Notes: generated from the letters alone by a model not told the origin. A stretch of 64,000 nucleotides of DNA from Lycium barbarum (GCF_019175385.1 NC_083344.1:59396782-59460781), one strand, 5' to 3'; numbered from the stretch's first letter, positions 34,136-46,100 are shown. A program made the numbers and translations.

Positions 34136-37100
34136 AAACTAGTCCCAATACTTCCTCAAGTGTTCTTTTATTGAATTATGATACCTTTCATATGCCTTCT
34201 TCATTGGTCGATTCCCTTCAATTTATTATTACGAATTCCAGATCTCTAAGTAACCATTCCCGTAATATTTCCTCTTTCTGTTGTTTCTTGAGGTAATAAT
34301 TCCACGTCATTGTCTTTACTCTCCTCTTCATTTCGTAGTTGGTCGACAGTTGTATTGCGAGCTCTTCTGCTGAAATCTTACTCTCTCTCTCTATTGCACT
34401 TAGTTATAACTCGACTCTTTCCTCTTCTATAAGTCACTCCCTTAAGATGTATCGTTCACTTTATCTTACCTCTTAATCTTTACATAAGATTTTATAACGC
34501 GTAGACGTACCTCGTTGATTTATTAGACTTTACAATCCTTGGAGTATTTCATGCCTATGGTAACCTATAGACCCTTCGCAGACTCTACGAATAAAACAAA
34601 ATTTCCCAAGGTGTAACATTATTTTACTTTGATAACCTTACATTGCTCTTCTGTTCCAGCCATATTCTGGAGTCTTCAGCCTCATGCATCACTTCTCGGC
34701 TTCTTTTTTTTTTTAAAAGAAAAACTTTAACTGTCACTCTACTTTTTAGCTCTTAATCTCAATCTTTAGAGTTGGCTATCAAGTAGCGCTGGAGTTCCCT
34801 CATATTATAACTTTACATAGCTGCTCTCTAATCTGTTTATTATTAACTGGTATAATTCTGAAAGAATTTTTAATTTGACATATAAATTCACTGTCATCTA
34901 GTAACCAGTTTGTTCTGATTGTCTCGCTTAAACCATTTCACAATTTCCCTTAATCCAACTCGTAACACTTTAGGCATATTATCTCGTGTCGTTTCTTTAT
35001 TTTTAATTCAAACCCTTCTATCGCCTCTTTATTCAGAATTTGCTCTTAGTTTTTCTGTCACAAATTATGTTGCAATCTTTACAAGAATATGCGAAGGTGT
35101 TCAAATTAGCCCGAGAAATACCTTAACGTCGTTTCACTAGTCTTTATGCTTTACCTTGCATTCTCCTCTCGTATCTTTCAATCAGTGTCGGGGCTCAACT
35201 ATTGCCATGTCCTATTTTCCCTTAGTACTACTTCTATCTCGGTAATTTGGCTCAAACCATCTTACACCTTTCCTTAATGTATCCAAAATATCGCAACTGC
35301 ATTGTTATTACTAAATCCTTACTCTTCTTATCAAGTACTGACTTGGTCTCACTCTTAGCATACAAATATTCGTAGGTTGCATAACTATTCTTGTACAACT
35401 TGTATAAAATATATCCAATCTTAGTCATAGTATTTCCTTCTCGTGGTTCATTATGCTTTACATAACTCATCCATACTAAAACTCGTTCGTAACTTATCTT
35501 GTCATACTCCTTTCCCTTCCCTTATTCACCCCTTTGATTTTCTCACATCCTACTATAGGAGATTTTCTATCCCTTCCCTTTGCTACTTATAAGTCGCAAT
35601 ATCATTAGCGCACAACTCTATTGCAAAATCTTAGCCTCTAATCTAGTATAGCATAGCTATCCTTTACAATATCTCTTAAGTTACTCATTACCATTCTCTT
35701 ATCGTACTCTTTCTTTTTATAAGCACCCAATTTTTAACGTCATATCCTTCAAGATATTTACAAATAATTCTCAGCACTGTCTCAAATACCATCCTGACTT
35801 CTATCTGCTTATTGCTGACTTTCAGATCTTACTAATTTGTTTCAGCAAGGGATCTCACTTGAAGTTGAAGTATCCATATCAAATATATTGCAGTGTCAAT
35901 CGTTTCCATCTTAAACTTGCATTGCTCTCACCCGCTTCCCCCTTTAAGGGTGTACTTATACCATTATTTGTTTATATTCTGCTCTATGTCCCTATTTCTA
36001 ATCTCAAATTCATCTGATTTGTTTTTCAACTCACTTGGTATACTGTACCATATGCATGTCTTTTATCTATAAGTTATAACCTTGATTATCCACGTACGAA
36101 ACCTTAACAAAATCATGAAGCAACGAGAACCTTTCTATATATAGTACACAATCTCAGCTGACCATCTATACTCGAGTAATGTAACCCATGTAGCAACTCA
36201 TCCAAGGCCACATTCCACTTACTCCAATCAGTAATTAATTAGTACTTATAGTTGTTCCAAATTCTCAATTAGGTAGTACTTATATTCCGATGATAAGTGT
36301 CCAAAGTTCTTTTGTAATATTATCTTTATCCCAACCTATATCATCTGTTTCCTTTAATAAATTTACAATACATTATTTTTTCCTCAGGCCTACAGTCCTT
36401 GTCCTTTAAGGATTTCAGTGTTTTCGAGGTGAGGTCATATACACGCAGTGCTCTTTTATGCCTTATGTTCTTTTGCCCTTATTGTGTACCCAACACTGAC
36501 TTCTAACTTACTCAAAATCATGTCAAGTTCGTCTTAATAATGGTCTTATCTTATCACCTTGTCGTCATACTACACCTTTAAGTTCATACCTACATATTTC
36601 CCTTTTATTTTATGCTCGTACTCAATTAATTACGTCTATCTTTGGTGCTTCCTTTAGTATTCCCTTACCATTTCTCCAGTCTATGTTCATCTTTTATTCA
36701 GTGCACGAGGAATCTCATGCTACCTTTATATCCTTCGAAAAACACTACTTCTGCATAATCCCTTTCTCATTTTCAAAACGTATTCTGTTCATCCCTATTT
36801 GCTCTTATCATCCAGTCATTTTCTGGCACTCATTCTACCTCGTTGCTCATCTTTTATAGTTTGGTCATTCACAGTTCCGTCACTTATACTACTCGTGTTC
36901 TCGGCTATATGTGTCATAACCTATCACTGCACTGTTATCTCGTTTTCTTCTTCTTTCCTTCTTTCAATTAACTCCTTCTTCTCTTGTGCTCGCTATCATA
37001 TCCGTTATCACATAATCTTTATTCTGAACTTTCCCTATAGAAGAACTTTATAAGTCTTTCTTATTCGTTCTATAGCTCGCCTTTATACTTTAGTCACATA

Positions 37101-37729
37101 GATCACGTTATATCTTTTAGTCACTTCCTCGCTAGGCTTTACTCATTTTCATAACAATCCTTATTATATTCACATTATATCCTATTCATAATCAATCCTA
37201 TAGTGTAACACTTCTTAACCTTTTACCCTTTTTGGTCAATCTCATCCTTAATACCTCACAAGCTGTCTTATCAATACATTCATATTCGTCACAATTCTTC
37301 GTCCTCTGTACTTTTTTCTCAATCGTACTATTACTTCTTCTAACTATAAACTCGTCGTAATTTATCCTTGCTTGTCAATTCAGGTGATACGTCAATAAAA
37401 CACTCTATTAAAATTTGCCAGCCTTTTCTAAATCATCTCTTATTATCACAAGTCCTTCCAAATTGTCCTAACATTTCCTTTTTACCATATTGATATCGAC
37501 CTCATAATTACTATTACCATCAATTCAACGGTTAACTTATTTCTCGAAGTCAGCCGTACTCACAACTTAGTCAAATCTTATCTTTACTGTTGACATGACC
37601 TTTCAAGACTTTTTACGAACCTATATCTCAATCTCTTTTTATTTCTAGGAAAATTTTGGCAGAGTTTCCTCTGTATTTCTTACTACCCCAAAACCTACAC
37701 GCAGGAAATACCAACAATGCCTCACGGTG

Positions 37730-37812
<83 letters not shown>

Positions 37813-37932
37813 GCTCCCAATAGCAACAACCGTATGAAAATGATGAACTTACCTCGTATGTCCAACTCGAACTATACCTGTTATACTTTCCTATTTACTC
37901 CCCCTTTCAATCTTTAACTGCAGGTTTCAATC
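34136..37932 (-). mobile_element. Noncoding internal domain (3.8 kb) of a non-autonomous element, copy A
   Basis: On the minus strand this is a purine-rich stretch between LTR a and the polypurine tract at 34100, with no gag or pol reading frame that I recognize. It aligns in long blocks with 57942-60663 and with parts of 42660-44260. Near the LTR a side it has the AGAGGAAACTCTGCC word (about 37655-37672), CGTGAGGCATTG (about 37717) and a TA microsatellite (37733-37809). The expected primer binding site next to LTR a is not recognizable. It could be a large retrotransposon derivative (LARD-like). Confidence 0.65.
37733..37809. repeat. (AT)n microsatellite
   Basis: A pure AT run of 77 bases. 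It sits at the same place relative to the GTGAGGCATTG word as the run at 60490-60538 in the sister internal domain. Confidence 0.95.
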
Positions 37933-38766
37933 CGTCACGACCCAACCCCATGGGCCATGACTAGTGCCTGAGCTGGACACTCGTATACGAACCTGTTAGA
38001 TATAATTAAACTGAAACTAAAGAGGGAATGGAAACTTGTAAAAGCAACCAAAGATTCACAATGCCGTATCATCATAAACCTGTCTCCTGAGGAGTCATAG
38101 ATGATCAAAGCGTAACACAATACGCAAGCCAACAAGGCTGCCACTATACACGGAAATGTCAAAAACAAACCATATTGACACGACTGACCAAAGCCTACTC
38201 ACAACCCACATATATCTAAAGACCTCTAAGAGTATAAAAGTGAAATATGACGAGACAGGGACCCGCCGTACCCTTAGATATGCATAAGTCTACATCAAAA
38301 GATCTGTACCAAAATCATCTAGGCTCCGGAACAATGGAGCTCTCCAAACAACTGAGCAGAATTCCTAGGCTGGAGGATCGCCAAACTAAGTGTCTGTATC
38401 TGCGGGCATAAAACGCAGCCCCCGAAGAAAGGGGGTTAGTACGAAAAATGTACTCAGTATATAAAGCATGAAATACAATAAAGAAAGTCATGACTGAATA
38501 AAAGACTACAGGAGGTAAGTATGATAACCAAAGATACCAATGCACCTGTGCCTTACGAAATGAGAATCATGCATATCTATATCATATACCATACCCGGTC
38601 CATTATGGGACTCGGTGAATAAAGTCGTATAAATGTATACCATACCCGGCCCATCATGGGACTCGGTGCCATCATCACATCATCATATCGTCATCATCAT
38701 ATATATAAACCTACCCGGCCCTCTAGTGAGGGACTCGGTGAACAATGCCGTGAAACTGTGAACGAG
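37933..38766 (-). repeat. LTR a, part 1 (minus sense; split by the 38767-49478 element)
   Basis: It begins CGTCACGACCC (one base off the usual TGTCACG) and matches the LTRs at 18515 and 55259. It contains the GACGAG/CCCGCC hairpin (38249-38267), the three-hairpin module (38400-38456) and CCCATTATGGG and CCCTCTAGTGAGGG hairpins (38600-38745). It resumes at 49479. Confidence 0.83.
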
Positions 38767-41700
38767 AGTTATATCCCGTATTTTTTAACGTCGGATTATA
38801 TGAAAGCTTAGGTGGGGTCCACACATCAAGATTTTTTTTTGGAACATGTGACAAGCTATATGAATCACATATGTAAAGTTAAACACAACTCATGAAGGAC
38901 CCTTGGGCCAAATCAAAGTGGAAGCCCTCCAAACGAATATTTTTAAGAAAACGTTTCCGGGTGACCTGACTTGGAGGGGCAAACACGGTATTATAAGTTT
39001 GGAATTTGGAAGAATACCAAGAGATAGAAGTTATAGATAATTGAATTAGCTTTCCAACCATAGGTCGTGGGTTCCTAGGTGACGTTCGTACAAGGAGATA
39101 TGGACATTTTAAGGTCGAAAGGTCAGTGGGCTAGGCCCAACTCGGGACCAACCGAATTGGCCCAAAAAAAAATGAAAAGAAAAACATTTAGGCCCAAGTT
39201 TGAAGGGAGGCCGGCCAAGCCTTGGCCCAAACCCACAATATGAATTGTCATGTGATTAGTCATGTGACAATTATATTAAAAAGGGGTCTTTATCCTTTTG
39301 AAGCTTCAAGAAAAATTAGATAAGGAGAAGACAAAAGATGATGAGCAAGAGAAAGGGGCCATTTCGGCCAAGACCATGGAAATTAGGTGCTTTAAATTTT
39401 GTTCCAAAAATTATTTTCTTGTAGTATTTCCACTAATTCAAGGGTCCTCTACAACATAGTATAATTGTTTCGGAAGATAAGTCATCCGTTTCATTGTTTC
39501 CGCACTTTGGCCAAGTGAAGAAGTTGAAGAGAAAGGGTAAGATTTAATTCCTTTTTATGTGTTATGAAGGTTTGGTTTATGTTGTGGGAAGTAGAAAGGG
39601 TTAAAATTCATGAAAATATGGAAGTTGCATGAATATATATATGTATGAATGTAGCCGTGTACATTTGTGGTTGTGTAGTCAAAGATGAATTAATTTTATG
39701 TTGTATTCTAGTTGTGGTTATGGTGAAATTCATATTGGAAATGAAAGTTGATTGAATTCGGTTGAAGTTGGAATTATATGTATTGGCCGAGTGGTATATT
39801 GAAATTGGAATGGGAATGAATTAATTTTGTTTAATATGTTAGTTGTGTTGTGGTGATCCTTGCAATGTAAATGAAGGTAAAATGATATAAGTTTGCATTG
39901 TAATGGAATGTAGAAGTTTGTATATTTTGTATATCTTGTGAATATTTTGTGGAAATGATATGAAATGCTTCCAAATTATATTGTGATGATCTAGATTAAT
40001 GATGAATGTGAAACCATCGAGCTTGGTTTGGAAATTTGAAGTTGAAATGGAAGATATTGCACTATGTTGGAAAGGGAACTAGTTGTGCCATATTGAGTGT
40101 TTTATAGTGATTGTTGTTGTTGGTAGTGTTGTTGTTGGGTTGTTGTTGATTGTTTTGGCCGAGTTGAATTCTCGGGGATGCTATATGTATAGGGGAGTTG
40201 CTGCCCAAATTTCTGTAGAAAAGTGTTAACTTTAGATTTAAGCCTAAAGCCTTATGGTTAACATTTGGTAAATGTGACCATTTGCAGATTTTGGACGAAA
40301 CGGGAAGTGAACTTGGAAAGGCGTAAAAGGTATGTAAAGCCACCCCGATTCTTCTTTTGGCATGTCCTAGATGTACTAGGATCGGATTCCCGCCTCGGAG
40401 CATATTCTGCTCATCGGAATCTGCGTCTGAAATTGTCACATTTTCGTTCAATAGAATTGAACCCTTTTAGTATGCTTTAATGAAAAATTATGCAAAATTT
40501 CTCCAAATCACTTAGGAAGTTATGGAATGCCCTAGGACCTCTGTAGGTGACCCCATAAGCTTAATACATGTAATTTGAGCCCGCCGCTTTGGTTGTCCCG
40601 AGGTGGGCCCGCTATTTCCGATTTTACCCTTATGGTCCTTTGTAACTTGATGTCAAGCAATTTTTAAGGAAACGTCTTATCTACTTTTCCAACTACTAAT
40701 GATGCTTATTCGGGGTACTATATTGAGTCTCTGTAAAGGTACGATATTTTGTATTGCATTTAGTTCCACTATTCCCGCTTTGCTCTCTTATTGTACTATT
40801 GCCTTATTTTCGAACAATATAAAATGAAACGTTTTAACTATCCTTTTAACTACTATGGAAAATTGTTTTAATGATTTCCTCGAGTCTGGAAAACTATTTT
40901 GGAATATGAGAATGACCCCAGAAGGAGTATTCTTCCGTAACTCATTATGACATACGACATACACCTACTATGATTTTGTCCGACTTCATTGATTTGATTT
41001 GTCATTTCGATATGCCTCATTGAGTCTCTGGAAATCTGTGATATTTTTTGGTTGCATTTAGTCTCTCACTACTCCATTCGTGGATGCCCCAATGTTTCCC
41101 ACACTGAGCCCGGGCCAGGATATGTTGTCAAGCGTATTCCAATGCATTGTTCGCCGTGCCTCGATGTGAGGGGGCAGGTATATATGTACATGGGTTTTGG
41201 AGTTTGTTGTGCCATGTACACACATTCTGATATGATATGATCTGATATGGCCATCTGATATGATATGATATGTTATGTTACGGGGTTATCCCCTACTCTG
41301 TTCCTTATGTATGGTGGCACCAGCGTCGGGGGGTGGCCACGTTCTGTTTCGCCGAGCCCTTGGCAGGGGCCGGACATGATATGGTATATGTTTCTGAACA
41401 CACTCCTCATGTTTTGAAAATATGCATTTGATACTTCGGATGTCACACTCACTTCTCTGTAAGTTCTGTTTCGGTTATGATCTTGTTCCGTATTGGGACC
41501 AGGTACGACATATGTTTTCAACAAATACTATTTATACTTTATGATCAGCATTTTGCTAATCTGTATATTTTGTCCATTTTCTGTACCTTCTACTTTGATT
41601 ATGACTTTGTTTACTACGTTTCGTGCTTTACATACTCAGTACATATTTCGTACTGACCCCTTTCTTCGGGGGCTGCGTTTTCATGCCGCGCAGGTACAGA

Positions 41701-42096
41701 AGACAGATTTGCTGATCACCTGCCTAGGACATCTATTCTGCTATATTGGGAGCGCTCTTTTGTTCAGAGCCTGTATATTGGTACAGTCTGCCGCTATATT
41801 ATATATATGTATTCGATTCAGGGGTATGACGGGGCCCTGTCCCGTCTTATGATTGTGTTATGATCTGTAGAGGTCTGTAGACATACTTGTGTGGGTTCTG
41901 TATATATTTGGGTATGATATGATCTGTGACAGCCTCATCGGCTTCCATGTACGGTGTCGGTTCATTTATGGTTATTATTAACACCAAGCGACTTCTATAT
42001 TTGAAAATATTCTGTCGTTTGCTAATTTGGGTTATTGGGTACGTTTGAGTGTCCAGCACAGACACTAGTCGCGGCCTACAGAGTTGGGTCGTGACA
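38767..42096 (+). repeat. 5' LTR (3.33 kb) of the 38767-49478 element
   Basis: It starts AGTTATATCCCG (TG changed to AG) and ends GGGTCGTGACA. Landmarks are TATTAAAAAGG (about 39272), donor-like AAAGGGTAAGATTT (from 39532), GGGGAGTTGCTGCCC (about 40192), AAAGGTATGTAAAGCC (about 40326), the three-hairpin module (41636-41693) and GACGGG/CCCGTC (41828-41846). Confidence 0.93.
41636..41693 (+). other. Three-hairpin LTR module (CCCC/GGGG variant)
   Basis: TCAGTAC/GTACTGA, CCCC/GGGG with loop TTTCTTC, and CTGCG (41673-41677)/CGCAG (41689-41693). An identical copy is in the 3' LTR at 49018-49075. Confidence 0.8.
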
Positions 42097-42100
42097 AAAG

Positions 42101-42112
42101 TGGTATCAGAGC
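42101..42112 (+). other. Primer binding site (tRNA-iMet type)
   Basis: TGGTATCAGAGC lies four bases after the 5' LTR and matches the complement of initiator methionine tRNA. Confidence 0.92.
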
Positions 42113-42153
42113 GGTTCGTCCTCGGAGTGTCTACAGACCGTGTCTAGTAGAGT

Positions 42154-42193
42154 CCTGTTTATCGGTGTGTTGTGCACCACATCTATAAACAGG
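42154..42193 (+). other. Leader hairpin with self-complementary loop GTGCAC
   Basis: CCTGTTTATCGGTGTG pairs with CACATCTATAAACAGG (14 Watson-Crick pairs, one G-T, one mismatch). The loop is TTGTGCAC, with palindrome GTGCAC at 42172-42177. It is the strongest of the four copies. Confidence 0.85.
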
Positions 42194-43187
42194 AGGCTAC
42201 AGGACATTTAGGTGTTACCTTTCTTTGATTCTTAGATCGTGCGATAGAGCCAGCTGTAGGAAATGAATTCCTTTCTTTACTAACCCTTAATTGCAGCTGG
42301 TGAACGGTATCGACGTAAGACAGCGCCTGCTGATATTGGAAGCTACACAGTACTCCGGTAAGCAATGGTATGAGAGATGTATGCTGGGTAAGGTATCCTG
42401 AAGTACGATTAAAACATAAAGTCGAACATTAAAAAGAGAAACAAACATGGAAAGTGTAGCAGGTGCAGTTCGAGTTGGCGTGAGGTAAGCCTCGAAATTC
42501 TGATACTTTTATTTGAAATTGTTAGCCCCGTGTGGCTATGATGCGATATGATATGATATGTATATATGTATATGTGTTGGTCCTGTGAGGCATGGTTGGT
42601 ATTTCCTGTGTACAGGTTTTGGGATAGTAAGAAATAAAGAGGAACCTCTGCCCAAATTTTTCCAGAAATATAAACAGGAAAATAAGATATAAATTCTTAA
42701 TATGTCTTGAAAGTCGATACTGATAGGGTAAATCTCTTATGTTGGGTTAAAAGTTTAAGAGATACCCTCCATGTCATTCGTAAGAAGCGTTATCCTCATA
42801 TGGAAAATTTTATCTCGAGAAAGAATATACGAGTAGCGAATTCACAATTTATTTGGAGGGACCAGAAATATATTCTAACCCCATTTTGTTTTAGCATAGC
42901 CCATGTGAAGGGAAAAATATGCGGAAGGGCAAAAATGTCCGACGAGCAAGTTTCCTCTAATTGGAAGAATACAAAACGTATGACAAGCAGTTGGGAATTG
43001 AGTGGTTCGCTCACGACTCATATATATATAATATATATACATGGAGGTAAGTATTGAAGACGATATAGTCAGAAAAATAAAAGAATTCTCGCTAGGTCGG
43101 GGTGGGACCCGCTACGAGAACGTTCTGAAAAGCTGTCAAGACCCCGACTTGTCTTAAATTACGTGACAAAAGACGTGCGGGGCAATT

Positions 43188-43292
43188 GGTGTAATTATAC
43201 CAGCCTTAACGTGTCTAAATTCATTAAAGTTGTAAGGTTAAGCGTGTCAGGGCCAGAGCAATTCTGGGATGGGTGACCCCCTGGGAAATGTG
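43188..43292 (+). ncRNA. 5S rRNA-like sequence inside a retrotransposon internal domain
   Basis: The first 105 bases align with plant 5S rRNA position by position, including ATACCAGC near the 5' end, GGTTAAGCGTG (A box region), GGATGGGTGACC (intermediate element) and CCCCCTGGGAAAT (C box, one change). The helix strands in the middle are diverged, and the 3' end of 5S is missing. Flanking sequence on both sides is homologous to that around the copy at 14694-14798, so the sequence is an inherited part of this element family rather than a chance insertion. Confidence 0.82.
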
Positions 43293-43504
43293 CAAAGATT
43301 TTTGCAAACATAGGTATAAGAGACGAATAGGAAATTCGGGGTAACCTAAAGGGAATTAGGATATGTGGAATGGTTAGAAACTTTATAGGGGTCACACGAG
43401 CTGAGACGAATTAGATTGCCAAAAAGGAAGAAAAAGCAACGTAGCTCAGGAACTAGAGTAAATTTGAACAAGTGATTGAAGATGTATTGTAAAAGGAAAT
43501 GGCA

Positions 43505-43507
<3 letters not shown>

Positions 43508-43551
<44 letters not shown>
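43508..43551. repeat. (TA)n microsatellite
   Basis: A pure TA run of 44 bases in the internal domain. Confidence 0.95.
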
Positions 43552-43559
<8 letters not shown>

Positions 43560-44299
43560 ACGGCCCCCATTTATGACTATGTCGATTGATTGGTGAACCC
43601 TAATGGCCAGTGTTGTAATATAGGGAAAACATTGACTGGACAGAATTTACGAGAAAAGGGGAAAGGTATGGTATAGATGTTACGAAGTAGACTGATATTG
43701 ATTTTGCTACTGGTTGAGATTGGAAGATTCTAATACAACGATGTTTGGAAAGAAAAGAGAATAATTGAGTGGAAGGTAAGGAGATCAAAATGTCAAAAAA
43801 AATAATGAACCGTAAGAAACATAATTAAGCGGAGCCTCTAAAAGAGTCGACGGGCAAAGTACGAAGTCAATTGCGAAAGCAAACAAAAATGGAATAGTAC
43901 AGGGCAAAGGAAAACTTAAGGCATGAAATGATGAATCATGTGCATATCGAATAATTCGATTATCGAGAAAATAGAACGACAGATAAGGAATGGGTATGGA
44001 GGAAGAACGTGGTTACTAAAGGATAAACTGCTGCGTTAATTAAATTAATTGAGTGCCAGCTATCGGATAAGATTGTGTACTATATAATTGTGATTCTGTT
44101 AAGGTCTCGTACAGAGAAAATCAAGTTGTAAGTTAGAAAGAAAAGATATGGATATGGTATAAGTATAACCCCAAAGAGGGGGAGTGAATGAAAGTAAAGT
44201 AAAGTAAGTATAAGTAGAAACAATTGGCACATAGAAGATTGAAGCGATAAAGAATTGACCTAGGCCTTCGACATCGACTGAAATACGTAGTTCTCTGAG

Positions 44300-46042
44300 A
44301 ATGGTCGGATTATAGCCTATGTTTCCCCGGCAGCTCAGACCGCACGAGGGAAATTATTCCGCTCATGATCTGGAATTAGCCACAGAGATTCATGTTTTAA
44401 AGATATGGCGGCATCACTTACATGGGGTACACGTTTATATTTATACGGACCATAAGAGCCTCCAGTATATTCTAAGCCATAGGAGTTGAATTCGTGGCAG
44501 AGAAGATGGTTCGAATTATTGAAACATTATGATGTTAATATTTTGTGCCACCCTAGAAAAGCTAACGTTGTGGCAGACGCACTTAGTCGTGAATCTATGG
44601 ACGGCTTGACCGGCGTACAGTCAGAAACAAAGAATTGGTCTGTAAAACTCATCAGTCAGCTAGTCTTGGAGTTCGTTTGGTCGGTTCTGAAGATATTGAA
44701 ATTTTTGTCCGAGAAGCTGCACAATCATAGATTAGGAAGAGGTAAAACAGCGTCAGTTTGAGGAGTCTATTCTGGTATGGTAGGGAGACGACCTTTGATA
44801 AGGAAGAGATTCAGCTCGAAGTTGTACTGGATGAGTATTGTTATACCGAGGCAGATTATGTGTGCCCGACATCGCAAGGCCGTTGCCCAGTGCCCGAATT
44901 GCCAGCAGATTAAAAATTGAACACCAGAAGCCTGATGGACTATTCCAGGGAATGCAAATTCTGATTTGGAAGTGGGAGATAATTAATATGGATTCCATTA
45001 CAGGATTGTCTCGCACTCCACGGAAGTATGATTCCATATGGATTATTGTGGAAAGGCTAACAAAAATCAGTCCACTTTCTTCCCGTCAGAAACACTTATT
45101 CAGCTGAGGATTATGCCAGACTATATGTATTAAAGGAATAGTGAGACTCCACGAAATTCCTATATCTATTGTCACTGACAGAGGTACTCAGTTTATGACT
45201 AAATTCTGGAGATTTGTTTTCAGGAAGGATTAGGGGCTCAGGTAAGTCTGAGCACAGTATTCCATCTTCAGAGCGACGGACAGGCCGAGTACACTATACA
45301 GACACTAGAAGATATGTTACGGGCCTGTATTATTGAATTCAGAGGTAGCCGGGATGATCATCTGCGTTGATCGAGTTTGCTTATAATGACAGCTACGATT
45401 CTAGCTTAATACGAGGCTTTGTATGGCAGAAAATGCAGGTCACCGATCGGCTGGTTCGATATTGGCGAAACAGAGTTAATCGGTCCCGATATGATCCAGC
45501 AGGCCGTTGATAAGGTGAAACTCATCCGAGAAAGACAATTAGCAGCCCAGAGTCGACAGAGATCGTATGCTGACAAACGGCGTCGACCCTTAGAGTTCCA
45601 GGTCGGGGATTGGGTATTTTTGAAAGTATCGCCTATGAGAGGCGTAATGCGATTCGGCAAAAAGAGTAAGCTCAGTCCGCAATATATCGGACCCTATCAG
45701 ATTATTTGAAAGATTGGGAATGTCGCCTACGAGTTAGATTTACCATCTGATTTGGAAGCGGTACATCCGGCATTTCATGTATCTATGCTCCGCGAATGTG
45801 TCGGTGGTCCTCCTAGAATATTTCCATCAAATAATATTCGGGTGGCAGAGGAACTATCGTACGAAGAGCATCCTGTAGCCATTCTGGATTGCCAGGTAAG
45901 GAGATTGCGGAATAAAGATGTAGCTTCCGTTAAGGTGCTATGGCAGAACGATAACAGGGAAGAGATGACCTGGGAAACTGAAGAGGAAATGAAGAAGAAA
46001 TATCCTTACTTGGTTATATTCAATAATGAATGTGTATCATAA
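44300..46042 (+). pseudogene. RNase H, integrase and chromodomain remnant, many frameshifts
   Basis: Pieces in order: RNase H with [10 protein letters not shown] (about 44430-44475); a linker with FELLKHYDVNIL and [11 protein letters not shown] (44486-44600); integrase zinc region CPNCQQ with a frame change (about 44890-44915); first catalytic Asp in INMDSITG (about 44983); second in TDRGTQF (about 45176); Glu in DGQAEYT (about 45277). Then the integrase end with YIGPYQ (about 45683-45700), a TGA stop at 45707-45709, and the chromodomain end (45752-46042, VLWQNDN, MTWETEEEM). At least five frame changes are needed to read through. The decay contrasts with the fresh LTRs. Confidence 0.9.
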
Positions 46043-46100
46043 GAGCCGACCATAAAAAGAAACTCCCCCGAAGTACTTACAGACCCTATAAGACTAATCT

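Larger units (their letters stand above)
42194..44299 (+). other. Noncoding part of the internal domain, replacing gag and reverse transcriptase
   Basis: No gag, protease or reverse transcriptase motifs are visible. From 42520 the sequence has the CCTGTGAGGCATGG and AGAGGAACCTCTGCCC words of the 3' untranslated block of the 20824 element. It then has a 5S-like sequence (43188-43292), a TA run (43508-43551) and a purine-rich stretch related to the minus strand of 34136-37932. Order and content match the non-autonomous internal domains elsewhere in the window. Confidence 0.65.

Noticed and set aside
34136..37932. A host gene in the long stretch without pol
   Set aside because: Open frames are short and not conserved in the sister copy 57942-60663, boundaries are a polypurine tract and LTRs, and no domain is recognizable.
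43188..43292. A functional 5S rRNA gene
   Set aside because: The central helices are too diverged and the 3' end is missing; it is embedded in a retrotransposon and is better called 5S-like.
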